From Trichostrongylus colubriformis (lineage: Eukaryota > Nematoda > Chromadorea > Rhabditida > Trichostrongylidae): 64,000 nt of DNA. Below, one piece after another: positions 33,201 to 44,900 of the stretch. The translations under genes were made by a program, and so were the position numbers. The notes beneath the pieces were generated by a model. It made no database searches and was not told where the DNA came from. It saw nothing but the letters and a program-made list of their open reading frames with translations. The stretch's first letter is position 1. Each line of letters begins with the position of its first letter. The stretch covers positions 21,302,068-21,366,067 of the forward strand of contig OZ022259.1 of assembly GCA_963978905.1 (NCBI GenBank), written 5' to 3'.

Positions 33201-34272
33201 GTGAGAAAGGTTGAAGATTTGTAATTGCCACACCCCTTTGCAAGGGAATGGGCGTTCCTCCACCAGTGACGGTTCACATGGTACACTGCACCTGCATGAA
33301 CGATTACAGATCCTACTTTTTGACGGTTTCTTTTGAATTTGGCTACTGTATGGATTTCTCCAAGCTTAATTTTGGTATGCTAGACACTGAGAATGTATAT
33401 GTTGGTTGGAAGTAATACTCGTCCATGTGGTTGGAGCTCGCCAAATGACGAATTCCATTCATGGTGAGTCATACGGTGCAGTCTTCCGTGCAAATTATTT
33501 TTTGAAAAACTCTTACGAAGTTCCATGCAAAAATTTTTTCGAAGAGACCTTCCAAAGATGGGGAAGCTCATACTCTACTCCGGGAGTTGCTTCCTGTACA
33601 AACTACCTGAGTGAAAAGAAAGCATAATATTTTCGGGGAAGGTGGTGCGAAAAGTCAATCTTGAATTTCGAAAAGAACGCTTTTGGCTGGGGAAATATAG
33701 TACCGGTCTTCTGAGAATGAAACAGTTCGAGTGGGCTGAAATACCGACTCAAATAGGTTGCCCCCAACAAGCTTTTATATGGATTCGCTACAATGTAAAA
33801 CGGCAGTTCGTGCATGTTTTCAAGAGATTTCGGAAAATGTCATTTCCGGGACGTGTGGAATTTTTTGTGGGCTTTGAGCGTCCGACATAGAAGGGAGGGG
33901 TATTCTCAAACCATACCAAATTATTTCTTTTTCATGGCTCATGGGCTGTCTCGCTCTTCAGTCATCGTTTTCCCTAACAGTCCAGCGAATCGCAAGGCAA
34001 TTGCGCGAATAGTGACTGAGAACGTTATCTTTGCGGCGATGGCCGCATGCGCCGGAACCAGTTGCCTGGCTTCAGGCTACGCGGCGACGTTGCGCAGCCC
34101 TCCATTGCTGCTTTTCGCTGTTATATGTATAATTGCTTTGTTTAGAGCTTTTCGGTCCAGTAAGGGATGCTGTGGGTTGGACCAATTGCAAAGCCAATTT
34201 TCTGTTGTGAAGTTGTTGCGCTGTTGACTTGTCACGCCGTACCGAACTTATTCGCGTATCCTCTGAATTAGG

Positions 34273-34445
34273 AGGTAAAACCGATATCGGATGACACAGT
34301 GCCCTTGGCAGATTCTTTACCCTTTATGCGTGACATACCGTTGTCACCAGGAGGCGTGACCAAAAGCACAGATTCTTTCGGGAAATCACTCGCAAACACT
34401 CACGTGCCCATTGTAATCCATGATGAGAGAGGAATATTGTATTAG
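34273..34445 (+). CDS. Exon of unrecognised gene
   Basis: Follows CTGAATTAG and is open in phase 0 to a TAG at 34,443. The peptide begins EVKPISDDTVPLADSLPFMR and continues with DIPLSPGGVTKSTDSFGK and V-rich residues to the end. It reads like the continuation of the 33,126 exon and could be terminal, or could splice at GTATTA (34,439). Rich in S/T/P and acidic residues, possibly a cytoplasmic linker. Not recognised. Confidence 0.4.
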
Positions 34446-35385
34446 TCATTCATTTCAAGGGAATTTTGCTACGTGTGCTGTTTTTACTGAGGAGTTCTCG
34501 CTAGTTTTGTCAGTTTTATGCGTTTTATATTTGAAAATGTCAAAATATTATTTGTTTGGTATGACTAGAGCTTTAACAGCTATCCACTTCAAATATATCA
34601 AATTTATATCTGAATGCAACGAAATCTAACTGGAATCGTATGCAGCTGCATAAAAAGATAAACTGTCCAGTGATTAACGGGCCCTGCAAAATGTATCTAC
34701 TGGGTACGCTGCATCTGACGTCTTATTAAAATCTTGAAACTATCTGAGGCTCATGGGTACTCTCCTTCGCGGGCGATGTTCATGTAAATGCTTTTTTGTA
34801 TGAGGCGTGTTAACCACATGTAAGCAACATAATGAATTAACAGAGTGGATGACGTGCCCAGGATTCTTAGGAATGTCACGGTTGAGCGCTAAATATGCTA
34901 TCAGTCTTGTTTCTGTTATTTATTTAGCGTATTTAGAGGATCCACTGGAGTTGAGGTGGGTTTGATTTGGGGTGTCTCAAGTCTGCCTTTTAACGTACAG
35001 CTAGGACCTTTTTAGAATGGTGCCTGGTCTCTATGTTTATGAATGCGCTGATCAGTGTTGGGGGGAGAAGGGGTGCGTTTTTCTGATAGGCTTTGAAACG
35101 CTCTCAAATTTCAAATCGAACTCAGATGGTGCGATCGGTATGCATCCATGTCCTTTTCGGAGACGCTAATTCTCTACCTGGTCTTTGACCGCTTGGAGAA
35201 TCGGTCAATACCCTCGAAAACAGTTCGATGAAGCGTAGACAACAACAGAGCTTATCTATTGCACAATATTTCCCAACGTTGGCTGAGACTACATTCAGCT
35301 TGTCGTTTCTCCTGGTGCTCTACTGAGTATTAAGTATTATTATCAGGTCCGATAATATCACGGCTTGCTGATTCCTGGTACTAGT

Positions 35386-35427
35386 CCTTTTGAACGAAAA
35401 GGGCGTTAGCCCTTTTCGTTCAAAAGG
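35386..35427. repeat. Perfect 19-bp inverted repeat
   Basis: CCTTTTGAACGAAAAGGGC, loop GTTA, then the exact reverse complement. It could form a cruciform or, if transcribed, a tight hairpin. Confidence 0.85.
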
Positions 35428-36941
35428 TTCGTTCGTTTTTTCGTTCAAATCCTACCTTTTCTTTAAAAAAAGATTTGAAGTGGAAACGTATTGCTTATGA
35501 GGTGGTTAGCTGTTTCTCAGTTGGCCATTTGCGGTGTTGAACAAATTGCGCGCGATGTTGAAGCTGGTTGCTCGTATACTTATGGATAGAGTTTTCAGCA
35601 GGGCTCATTTAAAATTCAAAATTTTTTGGATATTTTCTTTTGTCATTTGATTGATTTGAGTTTTGGCAGTGAACAGTTGGGCGTTCTCTGTGTACGTGGA
35701 CGGGATCACTCCGTCCGTGATGCTATTCACTTTTCATTCTTTTGATCCATATTTTTACAATTTATTCAGCTTTGGTTTCATTTTTGATCCTTTGACGGTA
35801 TTGATTGGTCTGGGATCGGTTGCTATCGTTTTCGCTATTTCGCCCATGTCAAAGGAGATTTATGTGTGTGCTTCAGTCAGGTTGACGGGGATTGGCATCC
35901 TCGGATAGAAAAACTTGCATAGGCCCCGTTCACTTTCGGGGTTATCCCCGCTCCTCTTCTACTAGCCTCTGGTCAGTATTACTTTCAGTGAATGGTATGG
36001 CTTGGTTATTTCGAAGGGATTTTGTAGCTATTAGCTCACATTGAGATTCAAGTCATGTTTTCAAGTGCCCATTTGTCATTTTACTCCAATGTTCGATACT
36101 TACTTTTTTAAAGGTGTTCAGTATTGATAATTACTTTTCTAATGCTGTAGGTTTCTGAATTTCCCTTTCTCAGATTTTCTCTTCATATTATTTTCATGAA
36201 TCAATGGAGCAGGTGAGCTTTTTCGGTTTTTGTAGACAGTGTGAGCCGACTTTCTTAGTTATGTCTCCCCTGAATTAGTGCCCTGGCAGGATTGATATTT
36301 TCTATTCTACACTTGTACAAGGGAATTTGTGTGACTGTCGCTTAGTTAGGCGAACATGGGCGCACTTAAAAGGTGGGAATATAGCGAACTGTTGCGTAGG
36401 GACTGGTTTTCGTGATTCCAGCCAGCAATGTTTGCACGTCATCGACACGTGAGTGCGCTCGATTTCGTCGCAACGGCTGTTTTGTCCTGGGCTGGGTCCA
36501 CGTTCGAACGTTCCAGCGTCATTCGTCGTCATTTCTCTTTCTATTACGGCTTCAATAGTGAAGGCTATTAGGCTCGAGGACTATTTTCGATGTAGAAAAA
36601 TTTTAGAATCCGTTAACTGGGTGTTCTAGACAGCCCAGACGGTGACAGAGCCGTTGGTGCAGGCCTCTGCCATTTTTAGGTGAGTTGGGTACTCTTGATC
36701 AGACAAGGCGTTCCTTATCTTAATGGCTGATTATTCAGTATTGAAGATGCTAGAACGATAAAAAAGTGACCCGGATTTTAGCTGGGTCGCTTCATAGGGC
36801 ACGTTTTCGGAAGGTTTTTATATAGAAGTAGCGTACGTACAGCGTACATCACTGCAATATTGATCGACACCGTCCGTTGCCCTTTATCCTGTGCATAGAT
36901 GAAGTATTATGTTGTGATGCCGCATTGTAAATTTCCCTTTT

Positions 36942-37069
36942 GGCCGCGTTCATACTTTGCGCCTTCAGGGCGTGGCTGTGTTCGCAGGTAGCGAGGCAGA
37001 GTGGCACGGAGGAGGTGCAGAGACACACAGCCACGCCCTGTCGCCGGCCCGCTAAGTATGAAAGCGACC
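36942..37069. mobile_element. Fold-back MITE, family A
   Basis: Left GGCCGCGTTCATACTTTGCG, right CTAAGTATGAAAGCGACC, with inverted inner arms GGGCGTGGCTGTGT / ACACAGCCACGCCC. 128 bp. Confidence 0.7.
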
Positions 37070-37481
37070 TTAATCCTACTGGGCCTTTGCAGAAGCTGAG
37101 AGTAGCCACAAAAAGCCCAGGTTCCTTGACGGCTGATGCTTTCGCTAAATTTCAATTGATAAATCAGAAAGTGAGAATGAGCGCGGTGTGACCCTGTAGA
37201 CGTGGCTTTCAGGAACTGGGTGGGTTGGCCAGAGTGAGGTCAGATGACTAATTCAACCCTGCCTGGGTGGGCGTATGAAAGTCCTGACTCATACGCGTGG
37301 AAACCCAGTTCATGTTATGAGGACATTTCGTTTTTTGTTTTTCTTTATTTCTGTATCCTTTCATTTTGATTGATGGTCCTAGTTTTATTTATCCTTTTAC
37401 ACTAGGTCATTTTTGTATTTCGTTGTCGGTACTAATGAGCCTTCGATGATTCACTCCGTTGTTATGTCCATGTCCATGTAG

Positions 37482-37557
37482 GAGTCTACAACTTTGAGCT
37501 GGCAGACCTGATCATATCCGAAAGTTCATTCTTGACTTTGCTTCAAGGGCTCTCACG
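37482..37557 (+). CDS. Exon of unrecognised gene
   Basis: Between CATGTAG and a GTGAAC donor lies a phase-1-start exon reading GVYNFELADLIISESSFLTL then LQGLS. It is helix-like and protein-like. If not spliced it ends immediately at TGA (37,558-37,560). Other open frames continue to the right (to about 37,723), so the local gene model is uncertain. Confidence 0.35.
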
Positions 37558-38302
37558 GTGAACCTATCCCTCCGTGTATTGGACCTGCCGCAGAAAAAAG
37601 AAGGAATCACTATCTGCCGCAAAAAAGAAGCAAAAATTTCTGACCGAAGACTTGAATTGGTGAACCTGTCGCTAAACCTGGAAACATTGAAAATGAAAAA
37701 AAAGAAAACAGGTAACGGCCCAAAAAGTCCGGCATGGAGAATTTCATAAAATGAGAATATTTTAGAAGAAAGGGCAGCAAAAACTACAAGAGTATCCAGA
37801 GAATTCGAAGGAAAAAACTTTTCTTGCTTAGGTCTGCTTCACAACTATAGCCTGTTGTTCTAGCCTCCTCCTCACTTGACCACAGAGATTTGAAAAAAAA
37901 AGAAGGAAATAGGAGACCGATGGACTGATTATTGGTCATCCACTGCGAATTAAACTTTGATGCCGTAATAGTTTGTTCATTGGCTTTTTTTTCGATTGTG
38001 AATTGATTCAGTCGCGAGTGTTTTGGAATAATGGCGATTGACACAGGGGTCCACATGTGCCCTGGGTTCATGCATTAGCCGCAAAGTGCAATGGAGCTGT
38101 ACTATGTGTGCATTTCGGATGGCATACGAATTTAAAGAAAGGAATTGTACAACGCTGTCCAGTTCCCTTTTTTGTAGAGACAATCCAATGCGAATTCTTT
38201 AATTGTCTGAGTCATATGATTTTAGATTAAAGGCACTGAGGGGCAGCTCAGGTATTTAGGGGTGAATGACATGTTCGTCATAAATGAGCTCTTAGGGTTC
38301 AG

Positions 38303-38555
38303 ATAGACCTTGTATGGAGAAGAGGATGGACATCAGAAATGAGATAGAGATGCCACCCTTGAATAACATTTGTGGAGAGGATCTGTGGCTAACTCGCGTT
38401 GGAAGTCCCACAGGCTCTTTTTCGCGAACTCGCGTGGGTGGGTTTGGTTGCCGACGGCGGAGTAGCCGTGGAGGGCGGGACAACGGCGGCTTAGTTAGTT
38501 TCGACGTCTCCGTCACTCCCGTTAGTGATGTAGAGGGCATGACAGCACGCTTTTG
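38303..38555 (+). CDS. Exon of unrecognised gene, Ser/Arg/Gly-rich
   Basis: 253 bases from GGGTTCAG to a strong TTTTG|GTAAGG donor, open throughout. The peptide includes NNICGEDLWLTRVGSPTGSF, then an R/G/S-rich stretch (RRRSSRGGRDNGG) and SFDVSVTPVSD. This looks like a phosphorylatable, disordered linker. It ends in phase 2, which fits the island at 39,555. The opposite strand is also open but lacks matching splice sites. Not recognised. Confidence 0.45.
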
Positions 38556-38681
38556 GTAAGGATTAGTGGTTATAGGAAAGCCCTTTCCTCAACTTCTGAC
38601 CGTTTCATCTCAATCTTTCTCTACTTCTGCACTACTTAGCATCTCTCCTTTCATATCTTCAACCAGCCAAATCAAACCGCA

Positions 38682-38728
38682 CAAACTGTGAACAATGAAT
38701 ACCTAAGGTATTTATTGTTCACAGTTTG
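38682..38728. repeat. 22-bp inverted repeat, 3-base loop
   Basis: CAAACTGTGAACAATGAATA + CC, loop TAA, then the reverse complement with one mismatch. It lies in the intron after the 38,303 exon. Confidence 0.8.
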
Positions 38729-39554
38729 CGATTCGCTTAACTCGCGCGATTCAGACGGAAGGAAAAAGCTACATGTCGATCAAGTGATCCAGCCAAAATT
38801 TGCCTTAATATTGTTCAGAATTCGCGATTCAGGCGAAAAGATAACACGCGTATCGATTCGGTAAGTGGGCCTGAATCGAGCGGTCGCCTGGATCGCGAAC
38901 TCTGAACGATGCTCACCGGTGTTTTGGAGCTTCTTTGCCTTTCGTAACTTATATGTGATCAGTTTTTAGTTATTTCTTCTCCTTTTTTACTCTTAACTCA
39001 TTGTTTTTGTGATTCTCTTCAGCTTTTTTACAGAGCTCTTTCTCATGATTCGTAGCCTGCAAAAGGAAGCAGTTTTATAGGTGTGGCTAGCCAGCTTGTT
39101 GATAAGCATCTGATTACTGCTTGTGTGTGGCATCGTTGTAAGATCATACTTGGAACTGTGATAATTTACTTATTATTTTTTTTATCAAAATACATGCCAA
39201 CCCACGTTTAGCTACAGCTATGTAGGTGTGACACTTCAGAGTAATATAATGAAGTGATTGGCTTAGTTGTTTTTCTAATTACTCAATAAATTATCAGCGG
39301 AAGTGTGGTGTCACTACTTCTCGATTGCGCTTTAACATGAAGACACACTTATACACGTTCATATTTACTAGATACTGGAAAACATGTGATATCATGTGAA
39401 AGCTCCTCAGAATTTTCTAGAGCTTTTTTCCTTGCATTGATCAAAGTGTGCTGAACATAGTTTGGGGCAGCCCTCGATGTTAGTTTCTTTTTTTGCTTTT
39501 ACTTTTTTCTCCTATGTCAACATCTAATGATATTTCAATTTGATTTATTTTAGT

Positions 39555-39643
39555 TATTGCGCAATAAAAAATCGATTTAACGATGATGAGCTGTTCAATG
39601 CCATACAGAAGCTTAGTCTGTTTCGCAATAAGGATGTCTTGTA
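39555..39643 (+). CDS. Candidate terminal exon
   Basis: After TTATTTTAG the frame completing the phase-2 end of 38,303-38,555 reads YCAIKNRFNDDELFNAIQKL then SLFRNKDVL and TAA. Amphipathic and protein-like. It may be an alternative C-terminus to the exon at 40,236. Confidence 0.3.
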
Positions 39644-40235
39644 AAATGTTAAACCCCCCTATACTCCTCTTTCTCCCGGCTCTACCTGGGTTACACCAGA
39701 TTCCATTTCCGTTGCCTAATTCTTTACCCTTTTAGACTTGAAAGAGCAGAGAATAGAATGATTTGTGCTTCCGATCATTGTGAAAAATTTTACGGACAGT
39801 TTTTTTTAATTCCTTTCTATCTGATTATTCATCGATTGCTTATTGATGGAGTCGAGGAAGTTGATCTGTGATTTTCCTAATTACCAAGTACTGTTGATCG
39901 TGAACTCTGAAGGAGTCTAGTCTTCTCACGCTATGGCATTTGTAAAGGGTAATTTTCAGCAGAAAGCTGTCAGGTATGGGTTGAGTAAGAGACGCAGAAA
40001 AGGGTGACCTTGTTTCTCTTATATACACATCGCTTAGAGAGCCTGCAGTTCGGATTCGCATGATGTATTATTGTTTTTTTTTTGGAATATATACTGGGTG
40101 TGTTGATGACGTAGGTCTCTTATAGTGTGTACCAAACAGTTGGTCACAAGTATAGCCGCTCCTTCCAGCTGGCTAGACGTTATTTATGTTGCTTCGTGTG
40201 TGTGTACGTTTTGATGTTTGTGTGAGTGCTGTTAG

Positions 40236-40502
40236 CTTAATCACCGTGTGATTGACGCGTGCACGATCGATTGCAAAGGTGGTTGCGGTGCCGCCGATCG
40301 TCTCGTTCAACGTTTCAACAATGCATCCCGCAACCCAGCCAGCCAGCCAGTCAGCCCCAGTCTCAATGCTCGCGCTGTCGAGGCGCTAGCAACAGCGCTG
40401 ACGGTGTCGGCCCGAACCGAGAGCGTATTTGATCCGCAGCAAGCGCAGACGCCGCCACCTGTGCGCACTCAGCAATTCACGCTGTCCTCGTCGACGCACT
40501 GA
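40236..40502 (+). CDS. Candidate terminal exon, S/P/Q-rich C-terminus
   Basis: An 88-codon open frame following GTGCTGTTAG, with high GC relative to its flanks. It includes GGCGAADRLVQRFNNASRNP, an alanine-rich helix (ARAVEALATALTVSARTESV) and ends TLSSSTH-TGA. AATAAA at 40,739 would serve as its poly(A) signal. It looks like the true end of a gene; the phase (0) does not match the 38,303 exon directly, so at least one exon is missing between them. Family not recognised. Confidence 0.45.
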   Translation, partial: LNHRVIDACTIDCKGGCGAADRLVQRFNNASRNPASQPVSPSLNARAVEALATALTVSARTESVFDPQQAQTPPPVRTQQFTLSSSTH

Positions 40503-40770
40503 TTAGCTTAGATTACATGGCGGTAAATTGACGCGTAGCGTATCGGATTCCATTGCCTCCTTTTCGGTCGCTGGCCCGTGGAAGATATCAGCTGATCACG
40601 CCTGATATCGTAGTAACCACTGTAACAGGGTCGCCCACCCGTTCACGGGTAACTCCGGTTCTATAACTGGTCAAGGCCGAATGTCCCGTGCTAATTTCTG
40701 TATCTCGTTGCTGTTTTGATAGAATGGATGAAACGTGCATAATAAACTTAATTAACAGTGGCCATAGAAT

Positions 40771-40858
40771 CCCTTGTATTGGTTTTCTGGCACAAGGTTC
40801 AACATTCCCGTCAATTGACAGGAATGTTGAACCTTGTGCCAGAAAACCAATACGAGGG
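40771..40858. ncRNA. Candidate hairpin RNA, 38-bp stem
   Basis: CCCTTGTATTGGTTTTCTGG and the next 18 bases pair with 40,821-40,858 over 38 positions, with only one G-U type difference and a 12-base loop (CGTCAATTGACA). It sits about 30 bases after an AATAAA. It could be an hpRNA/miRNA-like precursor or a very short fold-back insertion. Transcription is not shown. Confidence 0.4.
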
Positions 40859-41706
40859 ACTTCCTCCGCTTCTTTTAAAAACTGTTCAGGTGGAACTCCA
40901 TTATTGTTTTTGAACCGACCAAAGCTGTGCATAGTCTTTTTTGTTCGGTCTTGATATTAAATACTTTCTGGAAAGTCATACCTTTACTTAAAACAGCGGT
41001 TGCTACGTATCACCCTCCTTGAGTATTTCTAAGGAAGTTTCTCATGTAAATTGAGATGAGTGAATTATAGGTCTTCTACCGGGACGGATTTATTTTCCAA
41101 GTTGCAGTATTTCCAAAACAAGAATGTCTCATTTTCCTTATTGTATAATAATATTTAAAAAGTGAGGACTTCTGCTTTTATAAGTTTTCCTACTTTGTTT
41201 GTTTTCATATTCTTCTCCTACTGTGAAATAGTTCGATTTCTTCAAAGGGGCTTGTGGGTAAACCATCTCGCGTAATACGAGCACTTTTGGTTGTTGCAAT
41301 TTTGTTTTCAAAACGAGCTCGCGTTACGAACGTTTGGTGAATAGCTTCCGATGGGTAATCCAATATAGCGCTTCAGTTCTCCTGTTTTTTATTCAGTTGG
41401 TACCTACTTATCTTTTGCAGAGATTACCTGACCATTAATAATTTTAGTGGTATGTCCTCCGATTTTAGTTCTGGATTTTAAACGTGTTCTATTATAAAGT
41501 GTTTATGATTTATTCTGGTTGTACTTGCCCTGTTCAAGTTTTTCCCTGTAATTTATTATTCGACAGGAAGGAGGTTGCCATTTTTGAGAATCTAGCAGCT
41601 CTCTTTTTGTAGTGATATTGTTCAAAGGACTGATTTATATCCAGTGCTTTCTTACCGATAATGGCAATGTAACGTGATCTCTACAATGAATAACTTGGCT
41701 TAGCGC

Positions 41707-41976
41707 CTAGTTTTGGTCTCGTGGGTGAGCACAAATATTCAATGTTTCGTGAGAAGGATCTTTATTTTTGTTCAAATGATTTTCAACTGTTTGCCCCTTC
41801 TCATAGAACTTTGAGAAAGGTCTGGACTGCGTTTTCACTTTAAGTAGTTCCGGGTATTTCCCCTGAAAAATCTCGTCCTGTAGTGCTTCCTTCGCATTGT
41901 TGTCGTAATTGGTGGCGATCTGGGGCGTTCGAGGATGAATTCTCACGCATGTGTTCGATATGGTGCCTGCATACAA
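41707..41976 (-). other. Doubly open minus-strand stretch, possible element remnant
   Basis: 89 codons are open in one minus frame (containing ALQDEIFQGKYPELLKVKTQ) and a second minus frame is open over half of it after a TATGCAG acceptor (IEHMRENSSSNAPDRHQLRQ). Both look protein-like, which is unusual. It lies just upstream of the first MPP10 exon found. Possibly a retroelement fragment; not recognised with certainty. Confidence 0.25.
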
Positions 41977-41998
41977 ACACGATTAGTTGCGATTTCAG

Positions 41999-44900
41999 AA
42001 AAAGTCGTCGACGGCGGGCGAATCCACTCGGAAAGGCGAGCGATATGTCGAGTTGGAGTCTTTCAAACAGCTGTTCAAAAGGTACTTTTCCGACTTGGCA
42101 TTTAATGTTTTTATGGCCACAGTCACGAGATCCTAAGCGTGATTATTGCATTTTGAAGAACGTATTCTCGCAACACATATTCCTTAGGCTTTGAGTCATC
42201 TATCTAACCTAACTGCTACCTGTTTTTTAGTTTACTATGGAATTTTTGTGATTTCCTGTGTAATTCGTTTTTATAATAGTTTATATGCTCGAGAATCATC
42301 GTTTTTTTTTTCTTTATTCGGAGAAATAGAGCAACAGATCTGTAAGGCCCTGTGTGTTAGCACTCTGTAAGCTGATCGGCTTTAGTGGTTTTGTTGTGAT
42401 TTTATGTTTGTGTTAATGATATAATACTGGAAAATATTTGTTTTTTTATTTCAATGTAGGCTCGTAGTACCGTGTTGAAGTAACAAGTTTTTTTTTTCAG
42501 ACCGAAATTTTACCGAAAAGCGCTTGATAGCTCGATTTCTAGCTTATTTGCGTACGCAAGTAAGGTAGAGATTCGTAAGGATGACTTACCTTCTGAATTC
42601 CTCAGTGATGATTTGGAGACGGTATGGCAGTTCATAGCACACAGTGGAAAGCAAATTATCAAGGAGTTTCGAAAGAGAGTGGTTAGTGTATACATTTTCC
42701 GCGTTAGCCCTCATGATATGACAAAAGTGAACTCTCATGATATGACCGGATAGTTACCGTCTGCTTTGGATAGTAAAATTTGCATAAGTAGCAGTGTAGG
42801 GTCGAAAACCAATAGCTAGGTCTATAGGTTTGCTGTTGTCTAGGGCAGAATAACAATAAGTGGTACGATGAAATGCTTCCTCCTGTTGCGGTGGTTTATT
42901 CCCCGAATGTGAGCTTTTTTTATGCGGAAATATGTTCATGGGTATTCAATTGTGTTTTTCTTTTCGTGCTCGTCAGATATCCAGAAAAGGTTGGATTTTT
43001 TCCCATTTGAAATGTTTCTTTTAACCAGTTAATAATATGAATCATTTGTATCTATGATAGATGTCATTTTATGTTTAATAGTGAAACGCTGGATGAAAAG
43101 AATATTTGTTGCGAGCCAATGAGTAGGGCAGTTGAGCGTGTTGAAATATCAGACATGATAGAGTAACGCCTGGAAAGAATTTGTTTTGAGGTTTTAAACT
43201 TCACATTGTTTTACTTGGACCCTAATAGCTAATTTGTAGCATCTGCTGGATATCGATATTCAACTGAAAGATAGTGTGACGTCCAGTGAAGAAGAAGAGT
43301 CGGACGATGAAGCTCAGGATGTGCATGACGAGGAGGAAGAGAATGAAGACCAGGACGACGATTTGCTGAACCTGAAGTAAGATTTGGGTTCTTTCCATAC
43401 TAATGCATAGGGAACCCATTTTTGGAATTCCTTTTTTTTTTTTTGAATTTTTCGTGATCGCGTTCCCGAGTGCGTCGAAGTTTGTGTATATGTATAGTGA
43501 ATACTACTTTTCTCAGGGGTTATGTTCTTGTAATGCTAATCCTCTTAGTTTCATTAACTTGCAGTGATGAAGATCTGAAAGATTTGGAACGTGAAATGGA
43601 CGAAATGCGTGAGGAAGAAGAGCAAGAAGAAGCAGAAGAGAGTAATAAACCGCGCAAGAAGTATCCAAAATCAGCTGTTGACGATAAATTCTTCAGGTAT
43701 TTTCTTTGTAATAGACTTACCTTTACTGAGTTCAGTATTTAATATGTTCATTTGTAGCCTAGCTGAAATGGCCGCTTTCCTTGATGAACAAGAACGCACA
43801 GAGGGAACTGGGCCATCTGTATTGGATACTGTTGATGTGAGCTTTTGCTTCCACTTCTTTATAATAACATACTGCTTGATGTTTAGTTTTGGCTCCCATT
43901 TTCTTTGAGAAAATGGTTTTTTCTCAGGATTCGGAGACAGCGCCAGCTGATTATGGTTATGAGGACTTTTTCGGCCGCAAAGACACAATCGAAAAAGATG
44001 AGTCAGCGAATCAAAAAGAGCGAAAGAAGAAGCGCGATGTCGATACGAAGGAACTGTGAGTTCTTTGAGCTACTTATTAATGTTGATTGATATTTTATAT
44101 ACTGGCTCGGTAATGAATGCGCTTGCTTTATTGATGTAGGCGGAAAAAGAAGAAGTCAGTGCGTTTTTCGATGGATATTGAACAACCAGAGGAGGAAGAT
44201 GGACATGAAGAGGCTGTGCAGGAAGATGGCGCTGAGGTTTTGGAAGGTCCAGTACTTCTGGGTGACAAGGAAGAATCGGAAGAACCACAGACGAATCTGA
44301 AGAAAAGTCTCAAACGGGTGCGTCTCTTAGCCAGATAAGTAATTAATGGTGAAAGATCAGCGTTGATTCGATAGTCGCTAGAAGTTTCTGAGGTGAACTG
44401 CCAAGGTTCGTTTGGATGATCTTTCGCTACAATCTTTAACGAAAGATAAACATGTATTTATAACAAGAAGATGTGATGGAGCTTGTGAAAGTGATTGCTG
44501 TGAAATAGACTGTTAATTTCAGTTGAAACAAACTATAGCCAAATTGGAACAAGAGAATCTCGCACCACGATCATGGCAACTGAGCGGTGAAGTTACGGCT
44601 CAACAGCGTGAAGAAAATGAGTTACTTGAAACACATGTTCAGTTTGATCACGGCTCTAAGAAAGGTGAGTTCACTCCCATTCTCATTCTGTATGATTTTT
44701 CTCTCTAATTTATTGGCTGTCAAATACACACATTTAGCACCTGAAATAACAGAGGCGTTCACAGAAAAATTGGAAGATTTGATCAAGCAACGTATCAAGG
44801 ATAAGGTGAGTTGTATTGAGTTGGACAGTATCAAAAATGGTGCGAAAGACTAGTTGCCGTATTTGTTAGCCACAACCGTGTTTGTTTTTCCAGGCGTTCG

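Larger units (their letters stand above)
34446..37481. other. Gene-poor stretch with two weak exon candidates
   Basis: Weak candidates are 35,670-35,745 (+), a terminal-type peptide EQLGVLCVRGRDHSV..., and 36,174-36,212 (+), a 39-base segment between excellent TTTCTCAG and GTGAGC sites. It also holds a 19-bp perfect hairpin at 35,386 and a family A MITE at 36,942. No other gene is supportable. Confidence 0.35.

Noticed and set aside
33406..34227. Three longish + strand open frames (for example 33,814-34,227, 137 codons)
   Set aside because: They overlap open frames on the other strand, have no splice context and interrupt the phase-matched pair of exons on either side; more like old repeat sequence.
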